A stretch of 8,198 bases of DNA, taken from NCBI GenBank assembly GCA_913061385.1, contig CAJXTM010000121.1, positions 1-8,198 on the forward strand, given 5' to 3'. This stretch comes from an uncultured Rhodopirellula sp. GTDB taxonomy: Bacteria; Planctomycetota; Planctomycetia; Pirellulales; Pirellulaceae. How positions within the stretch are numbered: position 1 is the first letter of the stretch; each line of letters opens with the position of its first letter. Below are positions 1 to 6,431 of the stretch, in pieces. Made by a program: the position numbers and the translations under genes. The notes under the pieces are model-generated. The model did no database searches. It was not told the DNA's origin and saw only the letters and a program-made list of their open reading frames with translations.

Positions 1-48
1 TCTACACGTAAGGAGTCGTCGGCAGCGTCAGATGTGTATAAGAGACAG
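1..48 (+). other. Nextera i5-side adapter and index (not natural sequence)
   Basis: The first bases are the end of the P5 primer (1-7), an 8-base index GTAAGGAG (8-15), the read-1 adapter TCGTCGGCAGCGTC (16-29) and the 19-bp Tn5 mosaic end AGATGTGTATAAGAGACAG (30-48). Natural DNA starts at 49. Translating this adapter gives the familiar artefact peptide MCIRDR, which would falsely extend the first gene. Confidence 0.98.
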
Positions 49-55
49 GCTCTCG

Positions 56-868
56 ATGGGCATTCGTTTTGCATGTCATGTTTGCAACAAGCAACTGAAC
101 ATCAAACGCGATTTAGCGGGGCGGCGGGGGGTCTGTCCTCAGTGCCAGTCACGCTTTCGAATTCCGACGGATGATACCGAGCAATCGACTCCGGTGGATG
201 CTGTCAGGATTGTTCAACCGAATTCTTCGAAACCGGCTGGACATCCGAACTCGCCACAGCACGCAGTTCAGTTAGCTGCCGCGGTCCCGCACGTCGGTGG
301 TACAGCGGTACTGGCAGAGAATGAGGTGGTTTCAGATGCTGCTGTTTCAGTGCCTGCTGTTTCAAATCTGGCTCAATCGATAACTCAGTCGCAGTCAGTA
401 CAGGATCCCGGTTCTCTGGACCTTGGGGTTGGTTCGATCCTCGATGAAGAACCCAACGCAACCTGGTATGTGCGTCCACCCAATGGTGGGCAGTACGGAC
501 CGGCATCAACAGAAGAATTGCAAGATTGGATCAAGCAGGGGCGGGTTGCCGCTACTGCATTGCTGTGGCGCGATGGTTGGCCGCAGTGGCGGGACGCCCG
601 CGAGGCTTTGCCTGAAATGTCTGCTAGTTTGCCTGGAGTAACTGACGGTGGTGGGAACAATTCGAGCGTTTTTGCGGCCACGGGCGTTCAACTCGATGCT
701 GTTGGGCATGATGCCGAGGCAGCCAGGGCGAGTGTCTCACTCAGCGGCGAGACGGGAATCGGTGCAGAACGGCGGTCACGGACCATGCGGCGAATCAGTA
801 TGATTTCGATCCTCGTTGCGATTTCAGCCACTCTGATCGGGGTTCTGTTCTACGTTATCAACCGTTAG
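56..868 (+). CDS. Zinc-ribbon and GYF_2 domain protein with C-terminal membrane helix
   Basis: This is a 270-aa protein of unknown exact role, probably an envelope or signalling adaptor. Residues 1-35 form a small zinc ribbon with two CxxC pairs (C7/C10 and C27/C30). A low-complexity Ala/Ser/Val/Gln linker follows. Residues about 137-187 match the GYF_2 domain: WYVRPPNGGQYGP, then an LxxWIxxGRV helix and a WRDGWPQW segment. This domain is expected to bind proline-rich peptides. A single membrane helix (about 248-268) lies almost at the C-terminus after an Arg-rich stretch, suggesting a tail-anchored protein with the domains in the cytoplasm. The start is the ATG at 56. The open frame continues upstream only into adapter, and MGIRF followed by a zinc ribbon is a typical planctomycete N-terminus. 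Only 7 natural bases precede it, so its ribosome site and any upstream operon partner are lost. The architecture is clear; the function is not. Confidence 0.88.
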   Translation: MGIRFACHVCNKQLNIKRDLAGRRGVCPQCQSRFRIPTDDTEQSTPVDAVRIVQPNSSKPAGHPNSPQHAVQLAAAVPHVGGTAVLAENEVVSDAAVSVPAVSNLAQSITQSQSVQDPGSLDLGVGSILDEEPNATWYVRPPNGGQYGPASTEELQDWIKQGRVAATALLWRDGWPQWRDAREALPEMSASLPGVTDGGGNNSSVFAATGVQLDAVGHDAEAARASVSLSGETGIGAERRSRTMRRISMISILVAISATLIGVLFYVINR

Positions 869-890
869 GCGGAGTCGATCTGCCCCTTCT

Positions 891-960
891 TTTCTCGCCG
901 GCAGTCTCTCGCCGGCAGCCTTTTGCCAGCAGTCTCTTGCCAGCAGTCTCTTGCCAGCAG
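891..960 (+). repeat. Five tandem 14-bp repeats
   Basis: Five head-to-tail 14-bp units fill this stretch: 891-904, 905-918, 919-932, 933-946 and 947-960. The last two are identical (TCTCTTGCCAGCAG). The first two carry CGCCGGCAG in place of TGCCAGCAG. The array starts 22 bp after the stop of the GYF_2 gene, in the 246-bp spacer before the secreted-protein gene. Unit drift runs from one end to the other, as expected from slippage or stepwise duplication. Confidence 0.9.
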
Positions 961-1100
961 TGAGGGGGCCTTCCCTTACCAGTCTGTTGCTTGATCCACT
1001 ACAGTGTGTTGCTTGGGTGCATGGCGATTTGCTTTTCGCTGGCGGCCAGTCAGAATTGAGATTCCCAAAATCATGCCTCCCACCGAGGCTTTTCGTTCTC

Positions 1101-1106
1101 AGGAGA
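1101..1106 (+). promoter_or_regulatory. Shine-Dalgarno AGGAGA for the secreted-protein gene
   Basis: AGGAGA lies 8 nt before the ATG at 1115. It decides the start: the open frame runs upstream to 1004, but the codons before 1115 have no signal-peptide character, whereas the protein from 1115 begins directly with one. Confidence 0.8.
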
Positions 1107-1114
1107 TATATTTC

Positions 1115-1678
1115 ATGACCATCAACAATAAAGTCGCACTCGTTTGGTTCGCTGCAGGCGTGATCGGTTTGTCCAGCTTGGCCAGTGCTCAGGCGGAAGA
1201 GACCAAGCAATCTGTGAGTGTCTTTGGTGAAGGCAGTATCACGGTCCCCGCCGATTTCAAACGAGTGGAACCCAAGTCGCGAATTATCCAGCACGAGTTT
1301 CAAGCCAAAGCTGGTGAGGGCGATGACGTGAAAACTGCTCGGGTCACGATGATGGCGGCCGGCGGTGATGTGAAAGCCAACATTCAGCGTTGGCAGGGGC
1401 AGTTTGCCGGAGGTGATCAAGACGCTCGCAAGACCGAAGAAATGAAGGTTGGCAAGTGGCAGGTGCACGTTGTCGATGTCAATGGGAACTACGCGGAACG
1501 CGTTGGCGGGCCATTCGCCGGTGGTAAAGTCGTTAACAGGGAAAACTATGCAATGGTGGGTGTCATTCTAGAAGATCCCAACGGTCGCAAGTTCTTTCTC
1601 AAAATGATTGGACCCTCGGAAGTCGTGAAAGCAAATCGTAAGGCGTTTGTTGGCATGGCCAAAACCATCGATAAATAA
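1115..1678 (+). CDS. Secreted protein of unknown function
   Basis: This 187-aa protein has a clear Sec signal peptide: a short polar start with Lys6, a hydrophobic core at about residues 7-22, and a likely signal peptidase I site after ASA at residue 25. The mature chain of about 162 residues has no cysteine and no further membrane helix, so it is expected outside the cytoplasmic membrane. It holds a central segment DVKANIQRWQGQF (85-97) followed by a C-terminal stretch with FFLKMIGPSEVV and a final helix. From memory, similar N-x-x-RW-x-GQ segments occur in unannotated secreted or lipoproteins of planctomycetes and Verrucomicrobia. I cannot name a Pfam family. It lies 41 nt upstream of the ATPase gene on the same strand and is probably co-transcribed with it. 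Confidence 0.85.
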   Translation: MTINNKVALVWFAAGVIGLSSLASAQAEETKQSVSVFGEGSITVPADFKRVEPKSRIIQHEFQAKAGEGDDVKTARVTMMAAGGDVKANIQRWQGQFAGGDQDARKTEEMKVGKWQVHVVDVNGNYAERVGGPFAGGKVVNRENYAMVGVILEDPNGRKFFLKMIGPSEVVKANRKAFVGMAKTIDK

Positions 1679-1709
1679 GTCTGGCAGGATTTGAAGTTGC
1701 CACTCAGGG

Positions 1710-1716
1710 AAGGTGA
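1710..1716 (+). promoter_or_regulatory. Shine-Dalgarno AAGGTGA for the ATPase gene
   Basis: The purine-rich stretch AGGGAAGGTGA (1706-1716) includes AAGGTGA just upstream of the ATG at 1720. It supports that start and independent translation within the operon. Confidence 0.6.
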
Positions 1717-1719
1717 ATC

Positions 1720-3234
1720 ATGAACATTCAGAGCTTTCTGGAACATCACGGTATTGTTCGCAATCCGTTTGCTGAAGAGGACGCCCAAACAGATCAGGTT
1801 TTTAAAGAGTACTGTATTAGCAGTGCTTATCACCCGATCTGGGACAAGGTTTATGGTGACCCAAAAGAACCATCTACCTCTATCATCTTTGGGCCAAAGG
1901 GTTCTGGAAAGACAGCCATGCGACTGCAAATTGATCGGCATGTTAGCCGGTACAATGAGGAGCATCCGGGTGAGCGACTGTTTGTAATTCGTTACGATGA
2001 TTTCAACCCGTTCCTAGATCACTTCTGCGAGCGTTTGGCCCGCAGAACATCACGCAAACCTGAAAGAGTGCTGGACGCATGGCGTCTTTGGGATCACATG
2101 GATTCCATCCTCTGTCTAGGCGTGACCGATTTGATTGACCGGATCTTGAACGCAGACCAGGGAACGCCATCAGAGTCAGTGAGCAGTCAGAGGGTCCACG
2201 GGTTGGATCGTGCTGCCGCCCGTGACTTGTTGTTGTTGGCATCAAGTTATGATCAATCGACCTCGTCTACTTTCATGGCACGCTGGACTGACTTGAGACG
2301 AGCCTTGGGATATCGTAACTTTGCATCCAAAATCAGCCTGATTGCCGCAGTTACGGCCGCAATCCTTTCGGTTCTTCTGGTCGTTCTGCTGTACACCGGC
2401 AACTGGGGGAATGGTGATGGTGGGGAATCGGGTAATCCGCCGCGATTGACATTGTTGCTGATTCCGGTGATCACCCTGATCGGATCCGCCCCATGGCTGT
2501 GGCGGACCGCCAAGTGTCATCTCGCAGCTTTGGGTATCCGACGACATATGCGAGTGGGTAAACGCGAAACTGGATCACTCCGGAAAATTCTGCAGCAATT
2601 CCCCAGCAAGGAGTTGGCCAATCAGCCATTGCCGCGATACGACCGAACTGATGATCGATATGAATTGTTGAATAAGTTTAAGTCCATCCTAGAAAGCCTG
2701 GGTTTCAGTGGCATCATTGTTTTGATGGATCGCGTTGATGAACCCCACATGACTGGGGGTAAGTCGGAATTGATGCGGAGGTTCGTTTGGCCATTGCTCG
2801 ACAATAAATTGCTGAAACATCCGGGTGTCGGTTTTAAAGTCATGCTCCCTCAGGAACTGCACCGTGACATCGATCGTGAGACCCGAGAGTTTCATGAGCG
2901 GGCACGACTCGACAAGCAGAATGTCATCTCTGCTTTTCAATGGACGGGCGAATCGCTCTACGATCTTGCTCGGGCCCGAATGTTGGCGTGTGCCGCAGAG
3001 GGGGCGAGCCCTGAACCCAAGGATCTATTTTCCCAGGATGTCAGTTATGAACGCATGCTTTCCGCATTTCAATCTTTGAGAGTTCCACGCCACCTGTTTC
3101 GATTTCTGTTTCGCGTGCAGGTGGAACACTGCAATCGGCATACGGATGCTCAGCCGGCTTTCAAGATCGGCGGTGAAACCTTTGAATCAACGCTGGCCGT
3201 TTATGCCCGCGAGTCTGAAATCGGCAACCAATGA
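1720..3234 (+). CDS. P-loop ATPase with membrane helices inserted in the ATPase domain (KAP-like / ORC-CDC6-like)
   Basis: This 504-aa protein carries a textbook Walker A motif, GPKGSGKT (58-65), preceded by a hydrophobic strand (TSIIF). A Walker B-type strand, IIVLMDRVDE, lies at 332-341. Two strongly hydrophobic segments, about 206-226 and 243-262, sit between them and are joined by a Gly/Asp-rich loop. Insertion of two membrane helices between Walker A and Walker B is the hallmark of KAP-family NTPases, which act on the inner face of the membrane. The Walker B sequence (DRVDE) and the later VPRHLFRFLFR helix (455-465), resembling a sensor-2 region, are closer to ORC/Cdc6- or Sll1717-type ATPases, so family placement is open. 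The N-terminal NPFAEEDA segment just before the P-loop is also typical of such ATPases. It likely forms an operon with the secreted protein 41 nt upstream. ATPase and membrane calls are firm; biological role is unknown. Confidence 0.85.
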   Translation: MNIQSFLEHHGIVRNPFAEEDAQTDQVFKEYCISSAYHPIWDKVYGDPKEPSTSIIFGPKGSGKTAMRLQIDRHVSRYNEEHPGERLFVIRYDDFNPFLDHFCERLARRTSRKPERVLDAWRLWDHMDSILCLGVTDLIDRILNADQGTPSESVSSQRVHGLDRAAARDLLLLASSYDQSTSSTFMARWTDLRRALGYRNFASKISLIAAVTAAILSVLLVVLLYTGNWGNGDGGESGNPPRLTLLLIPVITLIGSAPWLWRTAKCHLAALGIRRHMRVGKRETGSLRKILQQFPSKELANQPLPRYDRTDDRYELLNKFKSILESLGFSGIIVLMDRVDEPHMTGGKSELMRRFVWPLLDNKLLKHPGVGFKVMLPQELHRDIDRETREFHERARLDKQNVISAFQWTGESLYDLARARMLACAAEGASPEPKDLFSQDVSYERMLSAFQSLRVPRHLFRFLFRVQVEHCNRHTDAQPAFKIGGETFESTLAVYARESEIGNQ

Positions 3235-3319
3235 CCACCCGCTAGGCAAGTTTCAGCCCCAGCGATCACCGGCAGCCCCAGCGTTTGCCTAGGTTCCCAA
3301 AATGGGCCAGAACTAGGGT

Positions 3320-3347
3320 GGTCTGGGACCTGAACTGTTCCCAGACC
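3320..3347 (+). terminator. Perfect 9-bp hairpin, possible terminator of the ATPase operon
   Basis: GGTCTGGGA (3320-3328) pairs exactly with TCCCAGACC (3339-3347) around a 10-nt loop. It lies 86 nt after the ATPase stop. There is no T-run behind it, so it is not a classical intrinsic terminator; it could be a U-less terminator, an RNA-stability hairpin, or a regulatory element. Confidence 0.35.
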
Positions 3348-3555
3348 GTTGAGATGCCTTGGCGAGAAGTCCAGCGGCACTGGTAAGCGGAAAAGTTCAG
3401 CACGCGAAATCGGGGTAGCGACTCTGTCCGAATCACGGTTCATTGGTCGGGAAATCCTGATTCGCAGCGGAAAATTGGGCTTGATCCAGAGAGAATGGGA
3501 CGAAATGGTGGCTACCAAACGTAAGCACTGCGATTTCACCTTGTGAACGTTTCCC

Positions 3556-3596
3556 GTTTTGGTACTCTATTTGCCCCCCAGCGCGGGGTCCAAAAC
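3556..3596 (+). promoter_or_regulatory. Nested hairpin upstream of the small basic gene
   Basis: GTTTTGG (3556-3562) can pair with CCAAAAC (3590-3596), enclosing a GC-rich C-run/G-run hairpin (about 3574-3588). It ends 71 nt before the GTG start of the basic protein gene. Ribosomal-protein genes often have structured leaders, but a regulatory role here is only a guess. Confidence 0.25.
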
Positions 3597-3653
3597 TTCC
3601 GTCAACACTTATCCTCGATGCTGAGCGGCTGTCCGCTTTCGGCCTTGAAAACT

Positions 3654-3658
3654 GGAGA
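3654..3658 (+). promoter_or_regulatory. Shine-Dalgarno GGAGA for the small basic gene
   Basis: GGAGA lies 9 nt before the GTG at 3668. A TAG stop directly precedes that GTG in frame (3665-3667), so GTG is the only sensible start for the basic protein. Confidence 0.65.
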
Positions 3659-3667
3659 ATCAACTAG

Positions 3668-3757
3668 GTGGGTACTAAGAGAACAGGCAAAGGTCGACGT
3701 AAAGTAGGACGTAAAAAACGGCGTATGCGAGCGAAGATTCGACATCGCAAGAAGTAA
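3668..3757 (+). CDS. Very small, highly basic ribosomal-protein-like protein
   Basis: This gene has 29 codons, a GTG start and a TAA stop. The product reads VGTKRTGKGRRKVG, then RKKRRMRAKIRHRKK: 17 of 29 residues are Lys or Arg, with no acidic residue. Such a composition, a good Shine-Dalgarno and isolation between two long non-coding spacers argue for a real gene encoding an rRNA-binding protein. The C-terminal KKRR...KIRHRKK pattern resembles the COX24/AURKAIP1 C-terminal family (mitoribosomal mS38, mycobacterial bS22), which is often annotated in planctomycetes as proteins of about 30 residues. That match is by eye, needs a one-residue gap, and is uncertain; another small basic ribosomal family is possible. 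It is too short for most gene finders and may be missing from annotations. Confidence 0.75.
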   Translation: MGTKRTGKGRRKVGRKKRRMRAKIRHRKK

Positions 3758-3776
3758 TTTGCGGATTTTTTGATGT

Positions 3777-3805
3777 ATCGCATTGGGCAGTTGTGCCCAT
3801 GCGAT
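3777..3805 (+). terminator. Strong hairpin just after the small basic gene
   Basis: The arms 3777-3789 and 3794-3805 pair over 12 bp with one bulged T and a GTTG tetraloop. It starts 19 nt after the stop codon. The T-run (GGATTTTTTG) lies before rather than after the stem, so if it ends transcription it is not a standard intrinsic terminator. It may equally be the first stem of a structured RNA. Confidence 0.4.
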
Positions 3806-4152
3806 CAACGCACCAATTTTCCACTGCATGAGCCACAGGTCTGGTATTTTCTGGACATTCTGTCGCTTTTCGCGATGAGTGATTGGTGCTTAATATCGTG
3901 GTTTTTGAGCAGATGTCGTGCGAGAACGGCCTGCTTACGAGCGAAATGCTGCCATGACACGAACGCTTTGCTCAGGTGCAGCATCCACGCCGCAGCCCGC
4001 ACGTTAAAGCGGCACAGTAAAGTGAGTTGCTGAAAATGACTGCGAAAAGCGTGCGATTTTCAGTGACGGCTTGCAACAAACGGTCTTTGGATACAAAGGT
4101 TGCATCGATAAAAGTCCGATGGGTGGAAGTGGGGTCATGCATTGGCCGCCAC

Positions 4153-4173
4153 ACTTAGTTAATCCAACTAAGT
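4153..4173. repeat. Perfect 8-bp inverted repeat, 5-nt spacer
   Basis: ACTTAGTT and AACTAAGT flank AATCC. The symmetry could be a hairpin or a dimeric protein-binding site (operator) about 210 bp upstream of accD. Another short dyad, CTCGG-TT-CCGAG, follows at once (4175-4186). Confidence 0.4.
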
Positions 4174-4380
4174 CCTCGGTTCCGAGTGGGAATCTTGCCA
4201 ACGCGGTCTGATTTGATGCAGTCAAAAAGGCGTTTAGCCGCTAGATTAGAGACGATCCAAGATCGAGACGTCCGCGCGACGCGGGCCCGGCAGAATCATG
4301 CGAGCCACGGTTTCCTGATTTGCCGTCACCACAATTCCTTGTACGACTTGCCGCCCGTTCGGCAACCTGAACCCCCGCGA

Positions 4381-5244
4381 ATGTCTACTGTCGATCCAAA
4401 AACGACCGAGTCAGATTCAGACAAAGCACCTGTTGGCCCACCAAAAAAGCGAGGTGTGCCAGAGGGTTTGTGGCTCAAATGTCCGGGGTGTCTTGCCTCG
4501 GTCTACAAAAAAGAAATTGAGCAGCGGCTCAATGTTTGCCCGAAGTGTGAACATCATTTTTATGTGTCCGCTCGCGAGCGGATTGCTCAGGTTCTCGACG
4601 AGGGCACCTTCGAGCCGATGAATGAGCACTTGCGGCCGACCGATCCACTCAAATTCGCGGACCGACGCAAGTATTCCGAGCGTTTGGTGAGCGAGCAGAA
4701 ACGAACTGGTTTAACAGATGCGGCTGTGACGGGGTCTGGGATGGTTCGTGCCCGTCGAGTTGCGTTGGCCGTGACTGACAGTGCGTTTATCATGGGTAGC
4801 ATGGGATCAGTGGTCGGTGAGCGATTGGCTCGCTTGATTGAGTGGGCGACCGAACAGGATCTGCCGTTAATCATCATCAGTGCCAGTGGTGGCGGGGCGC
4901 GGATGCACGAAGGGATTCTTTCCTTAATGCAAATGGCCAAGGTGTCTGCTGCATTAGCACGCTATGACGAGGCGGGCGGTTTGTTCATCAGCGTTCTGAC
5001 TAACCCGACAATGGGCGGCGTCGCTGCCAGTTTCGCATCCCTCGGCGATTTGGTTTTTGCCGAACCCAAAGCATTGATCGGTTTTGCTGGTCCGCGAACA
5101 ATCAAAGCGACGATCGGAATAGAATTGCCAGAGGGTTTTCAGACAAGTGAATTCCTCTTGGAGCATGGTTACATCGACCGCATTGTTGAGCGAAAGTATC
5201 TGAAAACTGAGATCGCCAAAGCGATCGATTATTGTGGAAAGTAG
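4381..5244 (+). CDS. accD: Acetyl-CoA carboxylase carboxyltransferase subunit beta
   Basis: AccD pairs with AccA to form the carboxyltransferase that moves the carboxyl group from carboxybiotin (on AccB) to acetyl-CoA, giving malonyl-CoA for fatty acid synthesis in the cytoplasm. The 287-aa product shows the family's N-terminal zinc ribbon, C34/C37 and C53/C56 (CPGC...CPKC), preceded by VPEGLWLKC as in the Escherichia coli protein. The crotonase-like core includes the glycine-rich [12 protein letters not shown] (167-178), the [12 protein letters not shown] turn (208-219) and FAGPRTI (235-241). Length is normal. The ATG at 4381 is chosen because it gives the usual length before the zinc ribbon (about 30 residues). 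The frame stays open back to a GTG at 4186, but that extension resembles no AccD. No clear Shine-Dalgarno precedes 4381. No accA, accB or accC is in the window, so accD is not in an acc operon on the sequenced side. Confidence 0.96.
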   Translation: MSTVDPKTTESDSDKAPVGPPKKRGVPEGLWLKCPGCLASVYKKEIEQRLNVCPKCEHHFYVSARERIAQVLDEGTFEPMNEHLRPTDPLKFADRRKYSERLVSEQKRTGLTDAAVTGSGMVRARRVALAVTDSAFIMGSMGSVVGERLARLIEWATEQDLPLIIISASGGGARMHEGILSLMQMAKVSAALARYDEAGGLFISVLTNPTMGGVAASFASLGDLVFAEPKALIGFAGPRTIKATIGIELPEGFQTSEFLLEHGYIDRIVERKYLKTEIAKAIDYCGK

Positions 5245-5263
5245 CAGTGATCGTTGTCTGTGC

Positions 5264-5308
5264 ACGGTCCTGCTGCGTACGGTCCTGCTGCGTACAGTCC
5301 TGCTGCGT
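5264..5308 (+). repeat. Three tandem 15-bp repeats
   Basis: Three consecutive units, ACGGTCCTGCTGCGT, at 5264-5278, 5279-5293 and 5294-5308; the third has A for G at its third base. The array begins 19 bp after the accD stop, in the 177-bp spacer before the kinase gene. It mirrors the array that follows the GYF_2 gene in place and unit length but not in sequence. Confidence 0.9.
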
Positions 5309-5421
5309 ACAGCGAGATGATTCACGGCGATATTCAGAGCAACTCGCTACTTCACTCAGCACCTTAATCCACCCCTGTCTCACTCTACCCGTACCTCACT
5401 CCACTCCGTACCTTGTGACAG

Positions 5422-6327
5422 ATGAGCCTGTTTGACTCCCTCAAATCCGCATTTCACTCGTCCTCAGGCAGCAATGTCTCGCGGAAGATCGACGTCGAGG
5501 GCCGCTTTGCAAGGCAGAGGACAGCTGTCACGGGAACCATGGCACATTTCTATGTAGCCAAAGACCGTGAGCACGACGATCGGATGGTCGGGATCAAAAT
5601 CCTCGATATCGAGAAAATGGAGCTATTCGAAAACCGGTTCAAAGGCCTGAAAAAGCCCAGCGAAGGCGAAATCGCGCTGGCCATGCATCACCCGAACGTT
5701 GTCGAGACGTACGAGGTCGGACTCACCATGAAGGGGCAGCCTGTACTGATCATGGAGTATATCGCTGGCCCCAGTATGCAGAATATCGTCGTCCAAAAGC
5801 AGGAAGAACACGTCTCGGGACGTCGGCTGAAATTGATTCATGACATGGCCGAATCGCTCAGGTACGTTCATTCAAAGGCGTACATCCACCGTGATATCTG
5901 CCCGCGTAACTTCATCTGCCTGCCGGGAAGCACCGGAGTAAAACTGATTGACTTTGGTTTGTCGGTACCCGCCACGGCTCCGTTCATGGTGCCTGGGAAT
6001 CGCACAGGAACACCCCTGTATATGTCACCCGAAATCGTCCGCCGGCGAGTGACCGACCAGCGGGTCGATATCTTCTCCTTTGGGATTACCTGCTACTGCC
6101 TCGTTTCCTTTGAACACCCATGGCAGGGAGAAATTCTCAATGGCCGGGCAGCACTGCACCACGATACCTCTCCGCCAAAGGACTTGGTGGACCGCTGCCC
6201 CAACGTTGATCCTCGTCTATCAAGGGCAATCATGAATGCTCTCAACCCAGATGTCACTCTGCGGACGGAATCCATGGAGCAGTTTTTGCTGGCCATCAAA
6301 AATGTTGAGACTGTCTTCGTCAAGTAA
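5422..6327 (+). CDS. Compact serine/threonine-type protein kinase
   Basis: The 301-aa protein is essentially a lone Hanks-type kinase domain, expected to phosphorylate proteins on Ser/Thr using ATP. Visible motifs are VGIKIL with the ATP-anchoring Lys59, a helix-C Glu (E81 or E83), hinge MEYIAGPS (111-118), catalytic loop HRDICPRN (H156, D158, N163), IDFG (D178), GTPLYMSPE (196-204), helix-F Asp216 (VDIFSFG) and the late Arg281. All catalytic residues are present, so it is probably active. Two things are unusual: the glycine loop is degenerate (TAVTGTMAHFYVAK) and the catalytic-loop Lys of HRDLKPEN is replaced (HRDICPRN), a form reminiscent of tyrosine or TKL kinases. There is no membrane helix and no sensor domain, unlike PknB-type receptors, so it is likely cytosolic. 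Start ATG 5422 has no strong Shine-Dalgarno. Confidence 0.93.
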   Translation: MSLFDSLKSAFHSSSGSNVSRKIDVEGRFARQRTAVTGTMAHFYVAKDREHDDRMVGIKILDIEKMELFENRFKGLKKPSEGEIALAMHHPNVVETYEVGLTMKGQPVLIMEYIAGPSMQNIVVQKQEEHVSGRRLKLIHDMAESLRYVHSKAYIHRDICPRNFICLPGSTGVKLIDFGLSVPATAPFMVPGNRTGTPLYMSPEIVRRRVTDQRVDIFSFGITCYCLVSFEHPWQGEILNGRAALHHDTSPPKDLVDRCPNVDPRLSRAIMNALNPDVTLRTESMEQFLLAIKNVETVFVK

Positions 6328-6392
6328 GACGGCGTTTGGCTCGCTCAGTCCTGCATGACACAGGCTGCTGTCCCATAAATCGGGTATGAGAC

Positions 6393-6413
6393 TCCGAAAT
6401 ACACCCCTTCGGA
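6393..6413 (+). terminator. Weak hairpin after the kinase gene
   Basis: TCCGAA (6393-6398) pairs with TTCGGA (6408-6413) around a 9-nt loop, 65 nt after the kinase stop. There is no T-run, so a terminator role is only possible. Confidence 0.2.
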
Positions 6414-6431
6414 TCCACAGGACAACTCTCG

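Larger units (their letters stand above)
3235..3667. other. 433-bp non-coding spacer with inverted repeats
   Basis: I see no convincing gene here. It holds an 8-bp inverted repeat CTAGGCAA/TTGCCTAG (3242-3249 with 3285-3292), an 11-bp direct repeat CAGCCCCAGCG (3254-3264 and 3273-3283) within that loop, the stronger hairpin at 3320-3347, and a nested hairpin near 3556-3596 before the small basic gene. The open frame 3349-3546 looks fortuitous. Confidence 0.6.
3758..4380. other. 623-bp spacer rich in inverted repeats; possible structured RNA
   Basis: No recognisable protein, tRNA, tmRNA or RNase P RNA is seen. Several inverted repeats occur in order: 3777-3789/3794-3805; GCACCAAT 3810-3817 with ATTGGTGC 3882-3889; CGTGCG 3917-3922 with CGCACG 3998-4003, enclosing ATGCTGC 3946-3952 with GCAGCAT 3978-3984; GTTGC 4026-4030 with GCAAC 4073-4077, around CTGAAAAT 4030-4037 with ATTTTCAG 4056-4063 (position 4030 can be used in only one of the two); CTTTG/CAAAG at 4085-4098; ACTTAGTT 4153-4160 with AACTAAGT 4166-4173; and CTCGG/CCGAG at 4175-4186. 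Some 6-8 bp pairs are expected by chance in this length, so a non-coding RNA is a hypothesis. The stretch after about 4187 looks less structured and runs into accD. Confidence 0.4.

Noticed and set aside
32..55. Eight-codon N-terminal extension (MCIRDRLS) of the GYF_2 protein
   Set aside because: It is almost entirely translated Nextera adapter; the natural start is the ATG at 56.
891..960. CRISPR array
   Set aside because: The 14-bp units are contiguous with no spacers, and no cas gene is present.
1004..1114. Upstream extension of the secreted-protein gene
   Set aside because: The Shine-Dalgarno at 1101-1106 and the signal peptide both place the start at 1115.
824..1468. 214-codon minus-strand open frame
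   Set aside because: It is antisense to the secreted-protein gene and the 14-bp repeat array, with low-quality repeat-derived sequence and no recognisable domain.
3349..3546. 65-codon plus-strand open frame in the spacer after the ATPase gene
   Set aside because: No Shine-Dalgarno of note, no recognisable motif, and it starts beside a hairpin; most likely chance.
3770..4225. Several 60-90-codon open frames on both strands in the spacer before accD
   Set aside because: They are rich in Cys, His and Arg with no domain-like pattern, conflict with each other, and overlap the inverted repeats. I also looked for transposase remnants and saw none.
4186..4380. 65-codon N-terminal extension of AccD
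   Set aside because: It resembles no AccD sequence, and the start at 4381 gives the normal family length. The open frame is probably chance.
3758..4380. RNase P RNA, tmRNA or a tRNA in the structured spacer
   Set aside because: None of the conserved core sequences of these RNAs can be found on either strand.
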